The notes under the pieces were generated by a model. That model searched no databases, was not told the DNA's origin, and was given only the letters and a program-made list of their open reading frames with translations. The position numbers and the translations under genes are program-made. A DNA stretch of 64,000 nt, taken from contig JAGSGY010000018.1 of assembly GCA_023954855.1 (NCBI GenBank), positions 20,106 to 84,105 on the forward strand. The letters run 5' to 3'. Origin of the DNA: Pseudomonadota bacterium (lineage in GTDB: Bacteria; Myxococcota_A; UBA796; GCA-2862545). This document shows, piece after piece, positions 36,578 to 44,428 of the stretch; positions within the stretch are counted from its first letter, which is position 1; every line of letters starts with the position of its first letter.

Positions 36578-37945
36578 CTACTTTCCGGGAACCGGCTCAC
36601 CAGGAGCGGGCAGCACGGACTCGGACTCGACGGGCAGGCCGTACGAGATGAAGTCCCAGATGAAGAGAAGGATGCCGAGCGTGAACAGGCAGGCGGCCAT
36701 CACGAGCATGAAGAAGTGCACGTGCAGTTCCTCCTGGACGAGCATGAAGTCCATGCCGCCAAGGCGCTCGAGGTAGACCTGGGCCACGCCGGCCACCGCG
36801 AAGGCACCGGTCATGAAGACCATGCCGATGTTCGCGAGCCAGAAGGCCCACTCACTGCGCCAGTGATCGAAGAACTTGCGTCCCGTCATCTCTGGCAGCG
36901 TGTAGCTGATCATCGCGAGAACGAGCATCGCGTAGGCACCCCAGAACGCGAGGTGGCCGTGCATGGCCGTCACGAGCGTTCCGTGCGTCCAGATGTTCAC
37001 GCCGGGCAGCGTGTGGGCAAAGCCAAGAAGACCGGCGCCGACAAAGGACATGATGCCTGTGCCCACACTCCACTTGAGTGCGGTCTTGTTCGGGTGCTGC
37101 CGCTGTCCCTTGCGCGAGATGGTCACGGTGTACAGCGCCATTCCGAGGAACGCGAGCGGCTCGAGCGCCGAGAAGATGCCACCGACCATCAGCCAGTACT
37201 CGGGTGCGCCCATCCAGTAGTAGTGGTGGCCGGTTCCGAGGATGCCCGAGAGGAAGGTGAGGCCAACGATGACGTACAGCCACTTCTCGATGACTTCGCG
37301 GTCGACGCCGGTGAGCTTGATGAGCAGGAACGCCAGGATGGCGCCCATGATCAGCTCCCAGACCCCTTCGACCCACAGGTGGACCACCCACCAACGGAAG
37401 TACGAGTCCATCGCCAGGTTCTCGAAGTAGATCATGCCGGGCAAGTACAGAAGCGCGGCGGCGGTCAATCCCACCATCAAGGTGACGGCCGTGGTGGTGA
37501 AGCGCTTGCCGTTCCACAGCGTCATGCCGATGATCAGCAGGAAGGTCAGCACGTTGACGACCACCAGGTAGTCAAGCGGACGCGGGATCTCGAGGAACTT
37601 ACGTCCCTCCCACCAGTTCATGTGGAAGCCGAGGATGGCGATGACCCCGACCAGCAGCAGAGAACCCCACTGCACCCAAGCGAGCTTCGGCATCCAGATG
37701 TCGCGGCCCGACTCCTCGGGAATGATGTAGTAGGCCGAGCCCATGAAGCCCGCGAGAAGCCAGACCACAAGCAGGTTGGTGTGGGTCGCTCGGGCGGCGT
37801 TGAACGGAATGAAGTCGTGCAGAACGTCGTAGCCCATGTGCGCAAAGCCCATGATGAAGCCGTAGCAGATCTGCAAGAAGAACAGGCCCATGCAGGCGGC
37901 AAAGAACGCCCATGCGAGCTGACGTGAGTGCTTGAGACTCGTCAT
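36578..37945 (-). CDS. norB: NorB, nitric oxide reductase catalytic subunit
   Basis: A 455-residue haem-copper-oxidase-superfamily membrane protein with about 12 hydrophobic segments. The metal ligands are all visible: His55 (low-spin haem b), H189xxxE193 and His240-His241 (FeB site), and the H329-G-H331 pair (haem b3 and haem b). The Glu near FeB is diagnostic of cNor rather than cytochrome oxidase. It reduces 2 NO to N2O with electrons from NorC, in the inner membrane. The length is typical of NorB without the quinol-oxidising N-terminal extension of qNor. It starts nine bases after norC. Confidence 0.95.
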   Translation of the reverse strand: MTSLKHSRQLAWAFFAACMGLFFLQICYGFIMGFAHMGYDVLHDFIPFNAARATHTNLLVVWLLAGFMGSAYYIIPEESGRDIWMPKLAWVQWGSLLLVGVIAILGFHMNWWEGRKFLEIPRPLDYLVVVNVLTFLLIIGMTLWNGKRFTTTAVTLMVGLTAAALLYLPGMIYFENLAMDSYFRWWVVHLWVEGVWELIMGAILAFLLIKLTGVDREVIEKWLYVIVGLTFLSGILGTGHHYYWMGAPEYWLMVGGIFSALEPLAFLGMALYTVTISRKGQRQHPNKTALKWSVGTGIMSFVGAGLLGFAHTLPGVNIWTHGTLVTAMHGHLAFWGAYAMLVLAMISYTLPEMTGRKFFDHWRSEWAFWLANIGMVFMTGAFAVAGVAQVYLERLGGMDFMLVQEELHVHFFMLVMAACLFTLGILLFIWDFISYGLPVESESVLPAPGEPVPGK

Positions 37946-37954
37946 GATTGCCTC

Positions 37955-38656
37955 CTACTTGAGCGATGAGAGCCACGTGACCAGGGCAGCCCGGTCAGCG
38001 TCGGTGAGGTTGAGATTCGGCATGGTGGTGCCGGGCTTCACGGACTGGGGGTCCTTGAGCCAGATGTCGAGGTCGGCCGACGTGATGCGGGTTCCGACTC
38101 CGTCGAGGGCAGGTCCGACGTTTCCGCCCGAGCCGCCGACCGCGTGACACGCAGCGCAGATCGTGCCGTACACCGGCGGTGCTGCAGCGAGTGCTGCGAC
38201 ACCCGCCTCGGTCGGCAGTGCCTCTGAAGCCCCGAGCCCCTGAAGCCGTGGCTTCGCGGGGAACCCGTTCGTGTCGATCTTTCCAACCCAATCGAGGAAA
38301 TCGATGACGTCCTCGATCTCTTCTTCAGTGAAGTTGTACTGCACCATCTTGCGACGGCCCGGGTACATCGCCTGCGGGTCCTTGAGGAAGGTGCGGAGCC
38401 AGGGCTTGCCGCGACGTTCGACTGCCAACGTCAGCTCTGGCGCGTAATACGCACCCTCACCGAGAAGGGTGTGGCAGCCCATACAGTTGTTTTCGTCCCA
38501 GATGAGGCGCCCTCTCAAGGCGCTCTCTGAGAGGTCGTTTTCATGGGTTCGCTCGGGCAGCTGACGGATGGTATCGACGGTCAAGAAGAGAAAGACCGCT
38601 GAGAACCCACCCGTGGCCACCAGGAAGAACCACTTCGCTTGTGATTTTGAGAGCAT
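37955..38656 (-). CDS. norC: NorC, di-haem cytochrome c subunit of NO reductase (extended)
   Basis: A 233-residue protein; usual NorC is about 150. It has an N-terminal membrane anchor (about 8-28) and a first haem-c motif CMGCH (58-62) with the NorC-specific FLKDPQAMYPGRRKM (Met ligand). A linker follows, then a second cytochrome c domain with CAACH (167-171) and a likely Met ligand in GTTMPN (about 212). It passes electrons to NorB. The ATG at 38656 has GGAG seven bases upstream; the open frame extends further but has no signal. The second haem domain probably replaces or docks an external electron donor. Confidence 0.92.
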   Translation of the reverse strand: MLSKSQAKWFFLVATGGFSAVFLFLTVDTIRQLPERTHENDLSESALRGRLIWDENNCMGCHTLLGEGAYYAPELTLAVERRGKPWLRTFLKDPQAMYPGRRKMVQYNFTEEEIEDVIDFLDWVGKIDTNGFPAKPRLQGLGASEALPTEAGVAALAAAPPVYGTICAACHAVGGSGGNVGPALDGVGTRITSADLDIWLKDPQSVKPGTTMPNLNLTDADRAALVTWLSSLK

Positions 38657-38690
38657 GCATGCACTCCATGGCTGTGGGAGGCACATCCAA

Positions 38691-38706
38691 AGCAAGACGC
38701 GTGCCA
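38691..38706 (-). promoter_or_regulatory. Sigma-54 (-24/-12) promoter of norCBQD
   Basis: Read on the minus strand, TGGCACGCGTCTTGCT matches the sigma-54 consensus TGGCACG-N4-TTGCW exactly, including the invariant GG and GC. It predicts transcription starting about 24 bases before the norC ATG, leaving just enough leader for the GGAG ribosome site. It agrees with the GAFTGA motif of NorR encoded in the same cluster. Confidence 0.85.
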
Positions 38707-38757
38707 GATTCACACGGCCTACGATGCCGTAATGATGCACAACACAGGATGCTGCAG

Positions 38758-38768
38758 GTCAATACAAC
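38758..38768. promoter_or_regulatory. NorR-like enhancer site (proximal)
   Basis: GTCAATACAAC fits GT-N7-AC, the core of known NorR sites. It lies about 55 bases upstream of the -24 element of the norC promoter. Confidence 0.5.
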
Positions 38769-38800
38769 AACACTCGAGGATGTCATTTAATCAACACGTT

Positions 38801-38811
38801 GTTGATTCAAC
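38801..38811. promoter_or_regulatory. NorR-like enhancer site (distal), symmetric
   Basis: GTTGATTCAAC fits GT-N7-AC and is a perfect palindrome around one T. It starts 43 bp from the proximal site, close to four helical turns. An overlapping inverted repeat AATCAACA-N3-TGTTGATT (38789-38807) strengthens the case that a protein binds here. The rest of the 298-base gap 38657-38954 shows no gene; it is locally AT-rich, as expected for a promoter region. Confidence 0.55.
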
Positions 38812-38954
38812 ATCGCACGCCAAGAACGACAACAGGGCGTCGATGCTCTGGCTCCAAGCCAGGCGCGGTGTGACCCAGGTCACAGTTCCCTTCCCTGGGC
38901 CCGACTGTGGAACCTGGGCGGCTAGCTCACGTCTCACCGACCCAAGGGACGCCC

Positions 38955-39881
38955 ATGCTCTTCACGCTGCTGCTCACTTCCGCGTTCGCCGACTGCCTCT
39001 CCCCGTCGCCGGCTCGCATCGAGTACGCCTTGGAGGCGGGCGGTGCAAAGATCGAGGTCCTCGCCGCCGGTCGCTGCGAGGGGGAGGACGTGCGGATCTC
39101 GACGGAGGTCACCGTGCGTGCAGCAGAGCAGCCGATCACGGTCACGCGATGGACACCAGGCACGTCGCATCGCAACGACGACGAGGGCGCTGGTGGGCTC
39201 TCGGGCAACTCGAGCAGGCGTTCCGAGAGGATTGCCGCTCACGACTCGACGGTTGTGCAGGCCGAGCACAAAGCCCGGCCTGAAGGCCTGACCGAAATGC
39301 ACCAGCGAACATCGATCTTAAACGGCTCACTGCCCGAAACTCACGTCAGCGTGCACTCGGTCGTCAACGCAGAAACCGACCCGCCTACGCTGACGGCCCA
39401 CGTCTTCGTGAGCAGACCGCCACGGTCCCAGGCCGCCGCCGCCCGGGCGTGCGCTGGCAACGACATCCTCATCGGCGCCACGCCGCAGTCCCATGTCGTG
39501 ACCTGTCTCGACGTACCCAACGACTACGCCATCAGCGGCGAGGTCGATGTGGCCAGCGAAGGGGGCGTGATCGCGTGCCCCGAGGACACCTACCTCCAGC
39601 AGATCGGCCAGCAAAGCGGGCGTTGCATCGGCCTGACCCGAAGACCCGGCATCTGGCAGGATCTCTGGGGACACAGCACCTGGGAGGCGGTGCGCTGGAA
39701 GAACAGTCACTCGGGTCAGGGCGGCGACTTCGCAGAGGCTCCGGTGTGCCACAACCGCTACGCAGCAATCCGCTGGGATCCGGACGATACCGACGACCCC
39801 GTGCGATGCGCCGCGGCGGACATGGAGCTTCGCCGCGAGATGTACCCAGTCCGCGCCAGCGAATGGGCCGAAAAACCCTAG
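38955..39881 (+). CDS. Secreted protein of unknown function
   Basis: A 308-residue protein with a short signal peptide (MLFTLLLTSAFA, then a Cys-containing mature start). An AAGGGA ribosome site precedes the ATG; the frame continues 16 codons upstream without one. The mature protein has scattered Cys residues (about ten) and a C-terminal half rich in Trp and acidic residues (YAAIRWDPDDTDDPVRC). It looks like an extracellular or periplasmic disulfide-bonded protein. I recognise no family. It is divergent from norCBQD and convergent with the GMC oxidoreductase, whose stop it overlaps through CTAG. Confidence 0.6.
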   Translation: MLFTLLLTSAFADCLSPSPARIEYALEAGGAKIEVLAAGRCEGEDVRISTEVTVRAAEQPITVTRWTPGTSHRNDDEGAGGLSGNSSRRSERIAAHDSTVVQAEHKARPEGLTEMHQRTSILNGSLPETHVSVHSVVNAETDPPTLTAHVFVSRPPRSQAAAARACAGNDILIGATPQSHVVTCLDVPNDYAISGEVDVASEGGVIACPEDTYLQQIGQQSGRCIGLTRRPGIWQDLWGHSTWEAVRWKNSHSGQGGDFAEAPVCHNRYAAIRWDPDDTDDPVRCAAADMELRREMYPVRASEWAEKP

Positions 39882-41488
39882 CGCCCGCGAATCAGATCCG
39901 CGGCCTTCTCACCGATCATGATGCACGGTGCATTCGTGTTCCCGCCCGTCACACTCGGCATGATCGACGCATCGGCGACACGTAGGCCCTCGATTCCCCT
40001 CACCCGCAGTTCGGGGTCGACCACCGCCCGCTCATCGCTGCCCATGCGACAGGTTCCGACGGGGTGGTACACGGTGGCCACGCGGTTCGGAAGCTCCTTG
40101 CGCAAGGCCTCACCGCTGATGTTCGGCTCGAGCTCGGAGCTGACCTCCCCGGCAATGGCGGCGTGCCCCATGATCTCTCGGGTCATGCGGATGCCGTCGA
40201 GCAGCACCTTCGTGTCGGCCTCACGCTCGAGATAGTGCGGGTCGATGTGCAGCTTGTCTGCGGGATCGAGCGACAACAGACGCAGCTCACCGCGGCTCTC
40301 TGGGTAGATGAGCGTCGGCTGAATCGTGAACGCCGCTCGCGTATCGACGGTCGGCCGCTTGGTGGTGTCGTCCTGGTTCGGATGCGGGTACGCCCACGGC
40401 AAGCTGTGCAGCTGTAGGTTCGGGATGGGCTCAGATGCGTCGGTCTTCAGAAAGGCGACGACCTCGAACACGCTGCGACCGAACCACGTACCGCCGAACA
40501 GCTTCTCGCGAATCATGCCGCTGAAGAAGTGGGTGGCGGTGCCCTTGTGTCCGCCGTTTGGCGTGATGAACGTCAGCGGAAAGAACAGGTGGTCGTGCAG
40601 GTTCTTGCCCACAGGGAGGTCCGCCACCACATCGATGCCGAGCTTGGCAAGGTCCTCGGCGGGACCGATGCCGCTGCGCAGCAAGATGGCCGGCGAACCC
40701 ACGGCACCCGCAGAGAGAATGACCTCGGAAGACGCGCGCGCGACGGTGTCCTCGCCCTTGACCGCGTACTTCACGCCGACGGCCCGGCCGTTCTCGATGA
40801 TGACCTTGTCGACCAGAGCGCCGAGCACGATCTCGAGGTTCGCACGGCCCTTATTGGGATGCAGGTAGCCCTCGGCCGTCGAGGAACGAACGCCGTCGCG
40901 GTGGGTGAGCTGAAACAGCGACACCCCTTCCTGGGAGGCGCCGTTGTAGTCGTCGAGAATCGGCACGCCGATGGCGTCGGAGACCGCGGGCATGAACGCT
41001 TCTGAGACGCGTGAGATGTCGGTCGGACGGCTGATCTTGATCGGCCCGCCGGCACCGCGGAGTTCGCTCTCGCCACCCTCGAAGTCTTCGAAGCGCTTGA
41101 AGTAGGGCACCACGCTGTCGTAGTCCCAACCCGGGCAACCCTCGGAGGCCCAGCTGTCGAAGTTGGCCCGGTTTCCGCGCACGAAGACCATGCCGTTGAT
41201 CGCCGACGATCCGCCGAGCACCTTGCCGCGCACATAGGGAATCTTGCGGTCGAGCGTCGGGGCTCGCGGCGTGGTCTTGTAGCCCCAGTCGTACTTCTTC
41301 TTGATCTGCGGCACGGTGTGGATGATCGAGACCATGCCGGGAACCGTGCAGATCGCACTGCGGTCGGTGATGCCACCCTCGAGCAGGAGCACCCGGCACT
41401 CGGGATCCTCGGAGAGTCGCGCGGCGATGACGGCCCCAGCGGACCCCGCACCGACGACGATGTAGTCCCAGCTTCCAGCTTCACCCAT
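39878..41488 (-). CDS. GMC-family FAD oxidoreductase (choline dehydrogenase-like)
   Basis: A 536-residue flavoprotein with FAD-binding GAGSAGAVIAARL near residue 12, the second GMC signature (GKVLGGSSAINGMVFVRGN, about 80) and the C-terminal active site YHPVGTCRMG plus GGNTNAP. GMC enzymes oxidise alcohols, including sterol hydroxyls in some members. Its start overlaps the stop of the flavin oxidoreductase gene (TGATG), and it is the last gene of the three-gene operon behind the KstR-like pair. Oxidation of a hydroxyl on the lipid or sterol substrate is inference. Confidence 0.9.
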   Translation of the reverse strand: MGEAGSWDYIVVGAGSAGAVIAARLSEDPECRVLLLEGGITDRSAICTVPGMVSIIHTVPQIKKKYDWGYKTTPRAPTLDRKIPYVRGKVLGGSSAINGMVFVRGNRANFDSWASEGCPGWDYDSVVPYFKRFEDFEGGESELRGAGGPIKISRPTDISRVSEAFMPAVSDAIGVPILDDYNGASQEGVSLFQLTHRDGVRSSTAEGYLHPNKGRANLEIVLGALVDKVIIENGRAVGVKYAVKGEDTVARASSEVILSAGAVGSPAILLRSGIGPAEDLAKLGIDVVADLPVGKNLHDHLFFPLTFITPNGGHKGTATHFFSGMIREKLFGGTWFGRSVFEVVAFLKTDASEPIPNLQLHSLPWAYPHPNQDDTTKRPTVDTRAAFTIQPTLIYPESRGELRLLSLDPADKLHIDPHYLEREADTKVLLDGIRMTREIMGHAAIAGEVSSELEPNISGEALRKELPNRVATVYHPVGTCRMGSDERAVVDPELRVRGIEGLRVADASIMPSVTGGNTNAPCIMIGEKAADLIRGR

Positions 41489-42600
41489 CACATGCCTCCA
41501 AGGGCGCCCATGCGCTTCAGCGTGGCCTTGCACTCGGAGATGATGTCGGACATCACCTTGGCCGTCGGCACAATCTCGTTCATGCGCCCGACGATCTGGC
41601 CGACAGGGCTACCCGCGAGCGGCTTGTTGCCGTGGTGGTAGATGCGCTCGGCCGCCTCGGCCTGCACCATCCACATCATGGGAATTGGCAGGTAGCCGGG
41701 GCTCTCCTTCGAGGCCCAGGCCTCGGTCCACGCCGTCTTGAGCTGGCGAGCCGGCTTGCCCGAGATGGCGCGGCTGCGCACGGTGTCGGTGCTCTTGGCC
41801 TCGAGCAGCTTCTCGATGACGATCGGCGCGTGGTACTCGACGTGCTCGGTGGTGGTGAGCCAGACCGAGCCCATCCACACGCCGTCTGCACCCAGCGCCA
41901 GTGCGGCCGCCATCTGTCGCCCGCTGCCGATGCCGCCCGCCGTGAGCACGTAGGTGTCGCCGGCCGCGTCCACGACCTCGGGGGTGAGCACCATGCCGGC
42001 AACTTCACCGGTGTGACCGCCCGCCTCGGTGCCCTGGGCGATGATCACGTCGACGCCGGCCGCCTTGTGCGCCATCGCCTGCTTCTTCTTTCCGCACAGC
42101 GCACCGACCAACACACCCTTGGCGTGTGCGGCCTCGATGCAGTCCGGTGGAGGGGTGCCGAGTGCGTTCGCGATCAGCGCAATCGGATGCCTCAGCGCGA
42201 CCTCGAGGTGGGCCCGACCTCGCTCGTCACTCCACCCGAGTAGGTCCTCGCCCTTGCGCTCGTAGTCGTCGGGAAGCTCGTCCACGCCGTACTTCTCGAG
42301 CAGGTGGGCGACGAAGGCATGATGCGCCGGCGAGATCATCGCGCGGAGCTTCTCTTCGGTCCATTCCTCGCCCTTGCCGGCGTAGGACATCGGCATGACG
42401 GTGTCGACGCCGTACGGCTTTCCGCCCAGGCGTTCATCGAGCCAGGTACACGCCTCATCCAGCTCCTCGGGGCTCATCGCGATGGCGCCGAGCACACCGA
42501 GACCACCAGCGAGGCTCACCTCAAGCACGACCTCCTTGGCACGGGTAAAAGCGAAAATCGGGGCTTCGAGGCCCAGCTTCTTGGCGAGTCGGGTCTGCAT
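41488..42600 (-). CDS. Nitronate monooxygenase-like FMN oxidoreductase (NPD family)
   Basis: A 370-residue FMN-binding TIM-barrel protein with AGGLGVLGAIAMSPEEL near the N-terminus, IIAQGTEAGGHTGEV (phosphate and flavin loop, about 190-205), LTAGGIGSGRQMAAALALGADGVWMGSVWL and a long C-terminal tail. Members annotated as 2-nitropropane dioxygenase occur in steroid ring-degradation clusters (IpdC of Mycobacterium is one), so a role in ring or acyl-CoA chemistry is plausible here. The start overlaps the SDR stop (TAATG) and the stop overlaps the GMC start. Confidence 0.85.
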   Translation of the reverse strand: MQTRLAKKLGLEAPIFAFTRAKEVVLEVSLAGGLGVLGAIAMSPEELDEACTWLDERLGGKPYGVDTVMPMSYAGKGEEWTEEKLRAMISPAHHAFVAHLLEKYGVDELPDDYERKGEDLLGWSDERGRAHLEVALRHPIALIANALGTPPPDCIEAAHAKGVLVGALCGKKKQAMAHKAAGVDVIIAQGTEAGGHTGEVAGMVLTPEVVDAAGDTYVLTAGGIGSGRQMAAALALGADGVWMGSVWLTTTEHVEYHAPIVIEKLLEAKSTDTVRSRAISGKPARQLKTAWTEAWASKESPGYLPIPMMWMVQAEAAERIYHHGNKPLAGSPVGQIVGRMNEIVPTAKVMSDIISECKATLKRMGALGGM

Positions 42601-43505
42601 TAGCGGGCTCCGTAGGCGTAGAGGGGTTCGGGTGCCTCGCTGATGAGGCGGGCGACGGCGTCGGTGAGCTCTTCGGGCTGCCAGCGCGCGCCCTTGTCGA
42701 CGGAGGCTCCGGGGCGGTAGCCGTCCTGCACATTGAGCTTTCCGCCTTGAATCTCGAAGACACGGCCGGTCACATCCTTGGACTCGGCCGACGCCAACCA
42801 CACCACGAGCGGCGAGACGTTCTCGGGAGCCCAAGCATCAAAGCCGGTCTCGGGTGCCTTCATCATCTCGGCGAAGGGGCCCTCGGTCATCCGCGTGCGC
42901 GCCGCGGGGGCAATCGCATTTGCGGTGATGCCGTAGCGACCCATCTCAGCGGCCTGGACAAGCGTGAGGGATGCGATGCCGCCCTTTGCCGCGGCGTAGG
43001 CGGCCTGGCCCACCGATCCGAGCAGGCCGGCACCCGACGAGGTGTTGATGATGCGGGCGTCGGGCATGCGACCGGCCTTGGCCTCGCCCCGCCAGTAGGC
43101 ACACGCGTGCCGCGTGATGCAGTAGTGACCGCGCAGGTGCACGTGCATGACGGCGTCCCACTCGTCGACGGTGGACGACACGAACATGCGGTCGCGAAGA
43201 ATACCGGCGTTGTTCACCACCGCATCCAAGCCGCCGAAGTGGTCAATCGCCAACTTCACCGCCTCGCCAGCCGCCTCGAAGTCGGCGATGTCGTGAAAGC
43301 TCGCCACGGCTTCACCGCCAGCCGCACGAATCGCCTCGACCACCTCTTCGGCCGGGCGCTGATCACTGCCCTCGCCGCTTCCGGAGGCTCCGATGTCGTT
43401 GACCACGACCTTTGCGCCCGCCGCACCAAACGCGAGCGCATGCGCCCGTCCAATGCCGCGTCCCGCGCCAGTGATGATCACGACCCGCCCGTCACAGATA
43501 CCCAT
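42600..43505 (-). CDS. SDR of the peroxisomal multifunctional enzyme 2 / 17beta-HSD4 type
   Basis: A 301-residue SDR with TGAGRGIG (12-19), NNAG (98-101), catalytic Ser157, Tyr170 and Lys174. The extended VVVNDIGASGSGEGSDQRPAEEVVEAIRAAGGEAV region is the hallmark of the (3R)-hydroxyacyl-CoA dehydrogenase domain of MFE-2/17beta-HSD4 and of steroid-cluster relatives such as ChsB1/Hsd4A. It probably oxidises a hydroxyacyl-CoA or 17-hydroxyl group with NAD. The first ATG of the frame (43547) is inside an operator, so I chose 43505. It is the first gene of an operon with the NPD and GMC genes. Confidence 0.88.
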   Translation of the reverse strand: MGICDGRVVIITGAGRGIGRAHALAFGAAGAKVVVNDIGASGSGEGSDQRPAEEVVEAIRAAGGEAVASFHDIADFEAAGEAVKLAIDHFGGLDAVVNNAGILRDRMFVSSTVDEWDAVMHVHLRGHYCITRHACAYWRGEAKAGRMPDARIINTSSGAGLLGSVGQAAYAAAKGGIASLTLVQAAEMGRYGITANAIAPAARTRMTEGPFAEMMKAPETGFDAWAPENVSPLVVWLASAESKDVTGRVFEIQGGKLNVQDGYRPGASVDKGARWQPEELTDAVARLISEAPEPLYAYGAR

Positions 43506-43516
43506 GCGCCCCTCAG

Positions 43517-43530
43517 TAGAACGTGTTCTA
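43517..43530. promoter_or_regulatory. KstR-like operator, copy nearer the SDR gene
   Basis: TAGAACGTGTTCTA fits TnnAACnnGTTnnA and is palindromic except for the two central bases. It begins 11 bases upstream of the SDR ATG, so it overlaps the leader or start region. Confidence 0.75.
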
Positions 43531-43539
43531 GCGACGAAG

Positions 43540-43553
43540 TAGAACATGTTCTA
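43540..43553. promoter_or_regulatory. KstR-like operator, distal copy of pair
   Basis: TAGAACATGTTCTA is a perfect 14-bp palindrome fitting TnnAACnnGTTnnA. It starts exactly 23 bp from the other copy, the same period as the pair at 27561/27584. Confidence 0.78.
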
Positions 43554-43620
43554 TTGGCGCGTGCCAGCGAAGCGCAAAACCCTCCGCTGAGGTGGCGTAG
43601 AGCGGCGTCTCAGCGACGCT

Positions 43621-44385
43621 CTAGAAGAACTTGCAGTCCGATGCTGTCACGTAGGTGAGGCGCGTCGAGCTGTACAAGCCCGTCCCCAAGTGGGTGCCCG
43701 AGGTGAAGCGGAAACTCGAGACGCCGCCGCCCGAGTCGGTGGCAATGTAGGTGACCGAGTACGGATCGTCGTGCACGTCCTCAAGGCTCTGCGGGCAGTT
43801 CGAGTCCGCACCGTGGAAGACCATGTCGAGGTTGAGGGTGAGGCCCGTCGAGCCCTGCGAGCTCGTTCCCGTCACGTCCCAGGCCATGGTGCAGGTGTAG
43901 CCGCCGTTGGTCTGCCAGGTGGGGTTCGCGATCAGGTGCCAGTACTCGCGGCCGGTCACCGTGTTGTTCGCACCAAGATCGAAGTCGCCGACGAAGTAGC
44001 TGGTCGCACCAGAGGTGGGCACGCCGACGGCATTGTTGCAGGACGCGTCAGCGGTGAGCCCGTCGAAGAGCGCGTTGTCGTTCAGACCGGTGTCGACGTC
44101 GGTGTCCGTATCGGTGTCCGTGTCCGCATCGGCGTCTGTATCTGCGTCGGCGTCTGTATCTGCGTCGGCGTCTGTATCTGCGTCGGCGTCCGTGTCTGCA
44201 TCGGCGTCCGTGTCTGCATCGGCGTCGGTGTCTGCATCGGAGTCCGTGTCTGCGTCGGCATCCGTGTCCGCATCGGCATCGGTGTCAGTGTCAGTGTCGG
44301 TCTCGACGACGCCGGAGTCATCGACGGGCTCATCCGTCGCGGGACAGCCAGCCAAGAGCAGCAAGAATCCAAGGGTCGTACGCAC
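43621..44385 (-). CDS. Lipoprotein with long Asp-Thr/Asp-Ala spacer
   Basis: A 254-residue lipoprotein with lipobox L-A-G-Cys14. About residues 29-100 are an alternating D-x spacer with nine near-identical six-residue units of ADADTD type. This highly acidic, probably Ca-binding or extended linker holds a globular C-terminal domain (about 105-254, with three Cys) away from the membrane. The globular part is not recognised. The start is GTG with GGAGG upstream. Such TD/AD-rich linkers after a lipobox are frequent in myxobacterial surface lipoproteins. The SDR operon lies downstream on the same strand. Confidence 0.75.
   Translation of the reverse strand: MRTTLGFLLLLAGCPATDEPVDDSGVVETDTDTDTDADADTDADADTDSDADTDADADTDADADTDADADTDADADTDADADTDADADTDTDTDTDVDTGLNDNALFDGLTADASCNNAVGVPTSGATSYFVGDFDLGANNTVTGREYWHLIANPTWQTNGGYTCTMAWDVTGTSSQGSTGLTLNLDMVFHGADSNCPQSLEDVHDDPYSVTYIATDSGGGVSSFRFTSGTHLGTGLYSSTRLTYVTASDCKFF
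44086..44301 (-). repeat. Coding tandem repeat (18-bp units) in the acidic spacer
   Basis: The DNA encoding the spacer repeats an 18-bp unit about nine times, flanked by shorter GTGTCC-type units. Repeats of this kind slip easily during replication, so spacer length may vary between strains. Eighteen is a multiple of three, so the frame is kept. Confidence 0.8.
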
Positions 44386-44428
44386 GCAGCCTCCAGAGAC
44401 CCGACCCTATCCGCGCGCTCGCATCCCG

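Noticed and set aside
36521..37927. 468-codon His/Glu/Asp-rich frame opposite norB
   Set aside because: It mirrors the codons of a hydrophobic membrane protein; NorB has all metal ligands, so the opposite frame is a shadow.
38791..38804. AAC-AC-GTT core in the nor upstream region as another KstR-like site
   Set aside because: The flanking T and A of TnnAACnnGTTnnA are both absent.
38789..38811. FNR/DNR box for the nor operon
   Set aside because: The TTGAT/ATCAA halves are in the reverse order to an FNR box, while a sigma-54 promoter and norR explain control better.
43605..43619. Hairpin GCGTC-TCAGC-GACGC after the Asp-rich lipoprotein gene as a terminator
   Set aside because: The stem is only five base pairs and no T-run follows on either strand.
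44086..44301. Possible CRISPR array (short regular repeats)
   Set aside because: The units are contiguous, in frame and code an Asp-rich spacer; there are no unique spacers and no cas genes.
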